Shown in pieces: positions 56,194-64,000 of a DNA stretch of 64,000 bases. Made by a program: the position numbers and the translations under genes. The notes under the pieces are model-generated. The model did no database searches. It was not told the DNA's origin and saw only the letters and a list, made by a program, of their open reading frames with translations. The stretch is from Volvox africanus (taxonomy: Eukaryota > Chlorophyta > Chlorophyceae > Chlamydomonadales > Volvocaceae), in the NCBI GenBank assembly GCA_030268105.1, contig BSDZ01000010.1:1278001-1342000 (forward strand), written 5' to 3'. The first letter of the stretch is position 1. Each line of letters opens with the position of its first letter.

Positions 56194-56800
56194 CTTTCGA
56201 ATACGATACTCGTAACTGCCGCTGAGCTGGCAAGCTCGTCCATCAGGAAATGCAATAAATGTCTCTAGTTCTTCAATACATTAAACAGAAAGAGAGATTT
56301 GGGGCTCTTAGGTTGGCTTGAGAGCTAAAGGTAAGTTGGGTAAGCTAGGTGAAAGTGTCTCATTATTACCCCCTGCACATTGTTTTCTCTGGGCCATTGT
56401 CCCCAAGAAACTGAGACGTGTTAAAACTCCATCTTCAGGAACATCTTTTCCATCCAGAAGGGCTGCAAGCTTCGCTCGGTGAGTTTCGTAGGCATTCTGT
56501 GCATTTGTGAGCGGTTGTGGACGTCGACAAATGCTAAGACACCGTCAAACCAAGTACTTGTTTGCTTGCACGTTAAAATAAAAGAATCGATGAAGATATG
56601 GCGAATCAGACATGGTACACTTTTGGTAGTAGACCTGCGACATCTGAGGAACCGAAAGGCCAACACTGTCCACAAACGTATTCAGCAGCTTCGATATAAA
56701 ATGCAGTTTCGTACTTTGTTGCGTTTTTCCTACGATAGACATCGTCGGAATCGTAGCAAAGTAGTGTGCATCAGAAATGCTTTTCTACTTTACGAGGACG
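56194..56800 (-). CDS. coding-like minus-strand segment, copy B (unknown family)
   Basis: Counterpart of copy A. The clearest exon candidate is 56194-56270 on minus: acceptor ATTGAAG, then LETFIAFPDGRACQLSGS and a GTAGGA donor. Further upstream on minus a segment with YFATIPTM and another with LLNTFVDSVGLSVPQMSQ have plausible splice signals. No known domain. The chain is not resolved and shared plus-strand donors near 56331 and 56479 keep the direction open. Confidence 0.35.
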
Positions 56801-57025
56801 ATCAAACTACTCTTATAACGCGACTGCTACCGATTAAGTTTGCCCTAAGCATGTTTTAATCCCACATCGTTCATCACTCTGCAACATGAACCCTGGGTGG
56901 TCTAGTACCTGTGTGCACTGCGCGAGCCTTTGGTCTGCCCCTGTCCATGTCATGCACCTGTCATATAATGTCAACAGAAATGCTTCATAATACTTGCAGG
57001 CCGTTTCTCATCTACCAAAGAAAAA

Positions 57026-57489
57026 ATGTTTCCTATGTACCCTGGGATGCCCGGTGAGTCATTGGTATGATACATTTTGCGTAAACATTATTGTGCGGTA
57101 TCGTACAAGTGTCGTCGATATCCAAAAAAGTGTCATTACCGCTCGCGTAGGAATGCCCGGAATGCCGATGGGTCCGCCACGCGGTCGCGGCGGAAAGGGC
57201 CATGGCCCCAAGAAGCCAGGTGCGTAGTCACTCAGGTACCATCATGAGCTTGCTGGTTACCGCTAGCGATCAGTTACCTGTCACGCACTGTGCACGCGCA
57301 ATCTTTCCCAGTCTTCCTCCATGCTGACGCTGGCCCGGATCTTTTTATCTGCTCGCAGATTTCGACGACTTCCAGGATGCCATGGACTCGCAGGGTGGTC
57401 AGCAGGGAGGCTTTGACCCCACGGGCGGCATGGGCGGCATGGGCGGCTTCGATGGTGGCATGGGCGGCATGGGCATGGGCGGCTTCTAG
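57026..57489 (+). CDS. small Met/Gly-rich protein, copy 2 (unknown function)
   Basis: Same three-exon structure as copy 1 (57026-57053, 57151-57219, 57359-57489), encoding the same 75 residues. Both noted differences lie in the 3' UTR. Each copy has a full set of splice sites and a TGTAA, so both look intact. The sequence directly upstream of the block differs from that of copy 1, so the promoters may differ. Confidence 0.6.
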
Positions 57490-58255
57490 GCCGATCCGCA
57501 AGGGCAGCCGTACAATGTCGTACTTATGAACACCGCAGTCGCTATACTATGTCTCGTCGAAGACATGTGGTGCCTTTGTTTCGTTTCGTGGTGCTATACT
57601 TGTATTTGTACCAGAGCTGGTACCTGTGACCGGGGCGTCTATTGGCTGGGCCATGAGGGCACGAAAATGCAGTCCCATGCAAAGCCCTTATGATGGTCGA
57701 TGTTTTTATTGTACTATGTGACAAGAGCCGGATGTGCCGTTGAATGAAAACGGGCCGGCATGTGTAGGTGGATGTCTCAGAAGGGACATCCGTTCCCTTG
57801 CACATTTGCACGCTCTGCTCCAAAGGACATGGCCGTAGCCCCGTGTTTATTTCTGTCCTTGTGGGCTGCGGTTATTTGCTCGTTAGGTATTGGAATTGCG
57901 CGACCTGTACGCCTGTCGCTTGTCGTGAGTTTTCCATGTGTACAATCTCTAATGGTCTCAACATCTGCAGCAGTGTAGAGAACTTCCTTTCTGCCTAAGT
58001 TCAACCCGCCCGTCCGCCAAGGCGAGGTGCGCTCCTCCTAAACCCGTGAACACATAAATGGTGTGCGTGACTGCGTGGGGCACATGTGGCCACATATAAC
58101 CTGGGCATCATATTCCCTGTATTCCAAGCTTCCCACGCTTCCTTTGCTCTCAATGGTGAAGGCTGCTGCTGCAACTTAGGTTTCGCCGCTATGCAGCGAC
58201 TGTCGTTGTGTGGCTGTGAAATCGAGTGCTAGACGGAGCTTGTAAGGTGGTGGCA

Positions 58256-58260
58256 TGTAA
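58256..58260 (+). promoter_or_regulatory. TGTAA poly(A) signal, copy 2
   Basis: Copy 2 counterpart of the signal at 55382-55386, again at the last bases of the block. Confidence 0.5.
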
Positions 58261-59814
58261 CAACTCCTTTCAGGTCTCGATCACGCCTCATGTCAGGATT
58301 GCCACTGGACATTGAGATAGACTGACATCCTCACGGCCAGCTCGCTCATAAGGCTGAAAAAGGGCTGTTGGGAAACGGCTGTGTGGGCCACGGGTCTGCG
58401 CAGCTTCGCACCTTACCATACACAGCTAATATTTGCTTTATGATTCCGGTGGTTCAGGCGTTTGGCATCTTTATATGCTTTCTGGAATGCTGCTTCTAAT
58501 TTTTCACACATCTCCAGACGCAGATAAAAAAATTACTCTGTCTATTACGAACTATCATTAGAACTAATCCGTGCTGTCATTGTAAGGCATTTTTAAAATC
58601 ATCTTCTAATAGCATACAGGAGGGCTATGCAACCCCTCAGGAGAGGGTGTGCCCTGCCGCAGCTCCCCGGCGGCCCAGACTTAGACAGCAAGACCGATAT
58701 AGGGAACAGTAGAGGTCAGCTTATACCACTTGACGCCATCGATGCACTATTGCAACCACCAGGATTTGATTAATCTAAACCCTTCGCGTGTATGTTTGCA
58801 GTGAGTGCAGCACACGACGAGACCAGAGAGCAAGTTGTCATGTGTCCAGCTCCGGGCTACCTTAACTGGCCCACGCGCCGGTGCCGCTCTAAAAGGCGCT
58901 TAATGCGATATCTTGAACTAAATAATTAACTTTGTTTCAGATGAGGTATAGACCTGATTTATTACAGCACAAATCTGAATGATAATTTACTGCTCGCGGA
59001 CTCGTCGGCCGTCTTTGGCCGCCTCGTTCCTGCCTTGGACCTATGAACAGGGCCCTATGGACAGAGCCTCCTATAAGTGGGCATACTGACTATACGGCAG
59101 GATCAGAGCACATCATGGACAACTTTATTTTTCCATGTATACTGTAAGTCCATGTAAGTCTAGCTTTCTGCGTGTTTTGCTTCCCTGCATTTAAACCCTT
59201 GACCCCAGGGCCAGGACGTCCCCGGAAGGTTCCCTTACCGGACGGCACCTTCACCATGCCCTCATGGTGACTTGCCAACACCAACACCAACATCTCATCA
59301 GCCATCCCCAGTTACCGGTCTTCAACACGTAAAAGCCTCACATATCACAAACACACACATGCATGCATGCATTTTATCCCCGTTGCGGCGCACCTCGAAA
59401 AGCCCCAAAGGCTTTTACGTATTCAACATATCTAGATAATAGACATAGAGAGAGAGGGGGGAAGGAGAGGGAGAGGGAGAGAGAAAAGAAGGGCAAAAAA
59501 CAGAATACGGCCCCAAACCTGACAGTATCAGCACACCACCCTATTATAGGTGGGGAGGTCATGAGCGCCCGCAGTGCAATAGCGCGATGGGGAAACAGGT
59601 TGGGTCGGATCTCGGATGGTGCATGAAAGGGTACGCTGCGACGACCCCACTCAACAACTGAGTGCGCCTAAACGAGGCCTACGACAGACCAGGGCTAATC
59701 CCGTAAAGCTGCTGAGACAAAGAATGTACGGCAATGTCGATAAGTCAAGGGAGAGCGGTAACCAGAAGAGGATAAAACACGGCGCTGCTGTACGGCACAA
59801 CCTCCTGCGCCTTT
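58261..59814. other. intergenic region and helicase 3' UTR
   Basis: No gene recognised. The right part must be the 3' UTR of the minus-strand helicase. A minus-strand TGTAA (TTACA on plus, 58962-58966) is a candidate poly(A) signal about 850 bases past its stop codon. GCATGC and GA-rich short runs occur at 59360-59374 and 59445-59490. Confidence 0.5.
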
Positions 59815-62800
59815 CTACTTCTTCTTGCCGCTGCCGGAGCCCTTCTTGAGTGCGGCCTTCGCTGAAGACACCCCTGTTGTTGTTGGTAGTGCCGCCGCCG
59901 CCACGTTCTGTGCCTCCAGCTGCTTCTTAGTGAGGCGAGTGGCATCGGCCTGCCCATCACGTCACGTCACGTCACGTCACGGGTACACCATTTGACGCAT
60001 TTGATGAGGGCGGAGAAAAACGACATGCGATTGCTTGCACTCGGCAGTAGCCCGTTCGGCAGATCTTAAATCTGAGGGCGTAAAAGATTCAGAAAGTCAC
60101 AAAGCCGATTTACCAGAAAATACCAACTTCCTCTTAACATCTCATACAACACAAAACACACACGCACACACGCAATCAGCCCCGCCCCTCAGCTCTCCCC
60201 CTCCCGCCGCCCGCTCCCCACCTGCAGCGGGTCCTCCGGCCACACGTGCTTGGGGTACCGTCCCCGGAGCTCCCGCCGCACCTCGGGGTAGGAGTTTCGC
60301 CAGAAGCTGGCCAGATCTGAAGTCACCTTCGAATTAAAGACGTGCACCCCATTACGTTGGTTGGGTTGGGTTGGGGCAATGGAGGATGCAAAGTCCTTGC
60401 TGCAGAAAGAGCAGCTACTAGGTCCTTTAAACCCGTCTTCAATTCTCTCCCCCCTATAACCCTCTCCCCCTTCAAGCCCTCCCCTTTAAGCTACACTCAC
60501 CGCCGCGGGCCTACCGGCCGGGCTGAGCAGTTCCAACGTGAGCGGCACCCGTCCTCCCGCCAGCAGCGGCGTGGACGGCAATCCAAATACCTCCTGCAGC
60601 CGGCAGCGCACGAGGGGCTGCGCGCCGCTGTAGTCCACCAGCACGCGGGTGCCCGTGGGGAGCTGGAGGTGTGAGGGGGCCTCTGCCTCCACCAGCTGCC
60701 GAAGATCCCACTGAACCTGCGACCTGAAGCGTTGAACGGGCGGGCAGACGAGGCGGGAAAATGGAGGTGGAAATGGAAGATAAAAATGATCGGGACTAGG
60801 GTGGCTGCCCCGTGTGTGCCTCATTGGGATGAGGCACACACCCATCCCCCACCCTTCCCTTCGCCAACCATTCATCCTGCCCACCTTGGACGAGGCCAGC
60901 CCTCACGGTTAGTGATCGTTCTCTTCAACCAGTTCTCGAAAGCAGCAGGACCGGGTCTTGTGTATTCCGTCGCCCCTCCCCCGGTCCTCATACCCCCCCC
61001 TTTTCATCCCCCCTGAGCCCCCAATAGAATTCTCCTCCCCACCAACCCCTCCCAACGCGGTCCCAAAGTACGGTCGGCACCGCTCACTTAATGATGGTGT
61101 TCCAGTCCAGCTTCATCATATCCGCCTTACTGCGCGCCCCAGCCAGGTGGGGACCTAGCCACCGGGCAGCGCTGGACAGCAAGCCCCCGTCAGATAGATC
61201 AGGCAGCGCCGCCAGCCGGGCCCCGGAGGAGCTACTCGAAGAGGACGCCGCCACTGAGGGCGTTGAAGCTGGAAACGCCCTGCCAGGTGGGCCGGCAGCG
61301 GCCTGAGCCTGCGTCCTGAGCCACATCACCCTCTGCCTCCACGCCTCCAGCTCCCTGCTCAGGCCCACTCCACGCACGCCGCCCATCTCCTTGAAGCCCT
61401 GGACAATTAGAAGCGGGGAGCAGATGGGTGTGTGTGTGTGTTCGGGGCAGAAGGGCAGAAGGGCAGCAGTGGTGAGGGTTGGGAGTAGAAGGGGACCAGA
61501 GGGGAGATGAGGTGGGGAAGAAGAAATGACGAGTTCAAAATATTACAGAATTAAAGCGAATACGAAGCGGTGAGCAGGATGTGAAAAGGGCCATGGATAG
61601 TGCACTTGAAAACTCTCCATTTTTGACATGTAAATATATACCATTTAAATTATAGCGAGTTTCTTCATTCGACATTGCAGCGATATTTTTTAGGTCCAAA
61701 GCAATAATTTGTGTTTCAGCCTTTTTACCCAGATTAATAATTAAGTTTAATCATTGCAAGGTACGACATCTGCCCTCCAGAGGTGGCTTGGGTCAGGGAC
61801 CCGAGCAGGGGCTGCAGGTGGGGGCCGAACGCCGAGCGGAGGGTGGGGGTGAGGGTGGGGCCGGGGAGGCCGACCGAGGTTGGGGTTGGGGGTGGGTGGG
61901 GAGAGAAGACGGATGCCTCAAGTCCCCAACCCAAGGCCCAGAGACCTGCAAGAGCGCGGGGAGAGCTGCTGCGTCCGTCGCGGGCACTTGTCGCTCCGCC
62001 AGCACGAGACAGCCCAGCCGCTTCTGCCGCCGTGCCAACACCGACTTACTGCCGCTCGCCCAAAACACCACGTCGCGTTCCTGCACAGCCAGACAGCACG
62101 AAACTTAACACACATAATTTTTACCATTACAACGGTAACCGTAACCGTAACTGTAACTGTAAAAGCAAGTTTACATGCTACGTTACGTTACTGTTTTCGA
62201 TAACGTAGGCGATGTTTTTGTGTAACTTGACCCGTGACGTGACACGTTAAGTAGAAGGTGACGCAACGGATCACATAGAGACTTGATAAAAATACTTAAA
62301 CATGCATACTTATGTTGATAGGAATACACTTGTGTATCGCGCGTTTTGGGAGGAAAATTTACATTACAATGTAATGTAATGTAATGAATATAATAATATA
62401 ATATAATATAATATAATATAATATAATATAATATAATATAATATAATATAATATAATATAATATAATATAATATAATATAATATAATATAATATAATATA
62501 ATATAATATAATATAATATAATATAATATAATATAATATAATATAATATAATATAATATAATATAATATAATATAATATAATATAATATAATATAATATA
62601 ATATAATATAATATAATATAATATAATATAATAGATTAGATTAGATTAGATTAGATTAGATTAGATTAGAATAGAATAGAATAGAATAGAATAGAATACA
62701 AGATAATACAAGATAATACAAGATAAGATAAGATATCCACAGTACATTCAACCAGCGCACCTGCACCATGTCGCTCAAATATCGCTCGATGGCAAGGGAG

Positions 62801-63884
62801 GTCAGTCCCGCAGCGGCGCGGACCGTGTCGTTCCTCGCCCCGCCGCCTCCCCCGGCTCCGCCGCCACCCCGCCGCCATCCCGCCGCTGGTCCCACGCCGC
62901 CAATCTCCGCAACCGCCAGGTACTCAAACTGACCTAGGGGGTCATCTTCTGAGGGCAATCGAACCACCTGGCCTATGGTTGGCAGATCCGAAACCAAATC
63001 CGGATCCAACGAATACGGCGCCCAAGAGGGAGTTGCTCAAAAAGGGGAAGATCATGACGCAGGAGGAAGAGAAGAAGAGTTTGTCGCTGGAGAAGGAAAG
63101 TTGAGAAAGAGGAAAATGATGATAATCATGGCTGCAGTAAGTACGGAATAAGAAGGCTGTTATAACCGCGAAACGGTGTTCGTTGGTACGGGAAATAGTA
63201 TATCTCAGCTCACGGTCTCATTGACAATTGAAAATGAAGCGCTTTGTTTATCTCCTTCCATCCCCCTGAAACTCACTCCCAACCGCAAAACTGAAAACTA
63301 AATCTCCTCGCACCGCACCTTACCCGTTGATAAGGTGAAGGCAGGGCGGCTGTTCGGTCGCCGGCTCCGCTCCGCGATCCGGTCCGGATACGCCGCCGCC
63401 ACCAGCGCCCCCACCAGCCCCTCTCGCAGCAGCTGATCCTGCCAGCGGGAATCGAAAGACTGCGCGGATACCCCCCCACTCCGGCCGCCACTATTGACCT
63501 CGCCTTTCCCGCCACCGCTACTGATTCCGACGTCGGCGCTGCTGTTGTTCTCTCCACCGCTACTGCTGCTGATGCTGCTGGCGGCTCTCACGATGCTGTC
63601 AGCCGGCCCCCGTGTGGTTCCCTCCGAGGTGCTGCTGCGGTCCAAGTCTGCGTCCGCGTCGACGGCATCGGCGGAATCGTCCCCCTCAGCCTCAGATGCC
63701 TCCCCGGACTCCAGAGGGCCCACACCAGCCTCCAGCAACGCCGCCGCCATCGCGACGTCGTCCGCGTCGTGGTCATCCTTGGCGTTGGCGGCGGCCGTCC
63801 GCCGTACAGTGGCCGTAGCCATCGCCGCCATGGAGCGGGCTCCCTGGAGTATGCGGCTCGCGGCTGCGCGGTCCAATGCGGCAT
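59815..63884 (-). CDS. hrpB: HrpB-type DEAH-box ATP-dependent RNA helicase, C-terminal half (partial)
   Basis: RNA helicase of the HrpB family, widespread in bacteria and found in algae and plants; RNA substrate not established. Exons on minus, in order: 63884-63324, 62972-62761, 62080-61946, 61398-61088, 60723-60501, 60326-60222, 59949-59815. All phases agree; about 559 residues here. The N-terminal ATPase/DEAH core lies beyond the right edge. Family signatures: GALVAAAYPDRIAERSR, DPLGQFEYLAVAEIG, LARRQKRLGCLVLAERQV, LPDLSDGGLL with WLGPHLAGARS, VLVDYSGAQPLVRCRLQEVF, GGRVPLTLELLSPAGRPA, FWRNSYPEVRRELRGRYPKH. It ends in a Lys-rich tail (GSGSGKKK). The first exon carries an acidic Ser/Asp-rich insert of about 110 residues not typical of bacterial members. 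Organelle targeting would be decided by the missing N terminus. Confidence 0.94.
59957..59980. repeat. (GTCAC)n pentamer
   Basis: Five pentamer units just inside the last intron of the helicase gene, eight bases from the minus-strand acceptor at 59950. Confidence 0.85.
62359..62735. repeat. graded series of pentanucleotide microsatellites
   Basis: Consecutive arrays with one five-base period: ATGTA-type (62361-62386), about fifty units of ATAAT (62387-62632), TTAGA (62632-62670), ATAGA (62671-62698), then GATAA/TACAA mixtures to 62734. All lie in one helicase intron (62081-62760), ending 26 bases from a minus-strand donor. Confidence 0.97.
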
Positions 63885-63904
63885 CTGCAGCGTGTATTCC
63901 GGAT

Positions 63905-63997
63905 AAGGGGAAGGGGAGGGGAGGGGAGGGGAGGGGAGGGGAGGGGAGGGGAGGGGAGGGGAGGGGAGGGGAGGGGAGGGGAGGGGAGGGGAGGGGA
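63905..63997. repeat. (GGGGA)n pentamer array
   Basis: About eighteen GGGGA units ending three bases before the window edge. They sit in the helicase intron upstream of the first exon seen, 20 bases before the minus-strand acceptor, so on the transcribed strand they are TCCCC and form the polypyrimidine tract. Confidence 0.95.
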
Positions 63998-64000
63998 TAC

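Larger units (their letters stand above)
56909..58260. repeat. duplicated 1,352-bp block, copy 2
   Basis: Near-identical to 54035-55386 (two differences seen, no indels). Introns and UTR are as conserved as exons, so the match reflects recent duplication or gene conversion rather than selection on the protein. Confidence 0.97.

Noticed and set aside
54903..58004. 75-76 residue frames on both strands in the 3' part of the duplicated blocks
   Set aside because: They lie in the 3' UTR, occur on both strands, and their only differences are the two neutral-looking substitutions.
62632..62670. Telomere-like TTAGA array
   Set aside because: It is one member of a graded pentamer series inside an intron, not a telomere motif.

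Overview
The window is nuclear DNA of an intron-rich eukaryote, most likely a flagellated green alga of the Chlamydomonas/Volvox group. The genes are split into many short exons with GT..AG introns, the exons are GC- and Ala-rich, introns carry many microsatellites and minisatellites, and TGTAA (the poly(A) signal used by volvocine algae) follows several stop codons. The gene content fits: a prolyl 4-hydroxylase with an ShKT-type tail, and two cilium/basal-body genes. The species call is inference. I saw no bacterial operon, CRISPR array, rRNA, tRNA or recognisable transposon.

Layout. (1) 1-2.5 kb: no confident gene. (2) 2.97-7.77 kb, plus: a prolyl 4-hydroxylase in eight joined exons, first exon uncertain. 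(3) 10.39-14.30 kb, plus: a complete eight-exon extended short-chain reductase of the dihydroflavonol-reductase type with an unusual C-terminal membrane segment. (4) 15.13-32.62 kb, plus: a complete 31-exon LRRC9 gene, about 1,723 residues. (5) 33.39-53.08 kb, plus: a rotatin (RTTN) gene of about 32 exons, roughly 2,900 residues; all joins keep phase except around one or two exons at 34.8-35.3 kb. (6) 53.1-58.3 kb: a tandem duplication with about 2.87 kb periodicity. Its downstream 1,352 bp is almost identical between copies and carries a 75-residue Met/Gly-rich protein gene; its upstream part is diverged and looks coding on the minus strand. (7) 59.82-63.88 kb, minus: the C-terminal half of an HrpB-type DEAH RNA helicase, running off the right edge.

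The exon models were built by eye: protein-family similarity first, then splice sites, then a check that every exon length agrees with the reading phase. LRRC9, the reductase, the helicase and nearly all of RTTN pass that check throughout, which is strong internal support. LRRC9 and RTTN lie head-to-tail 768 bp apart; both families follow the distribution of cilia, so this looks like a small cilium/basal-body neighbourhood. The least explained part is the 53-58 kb duplication.
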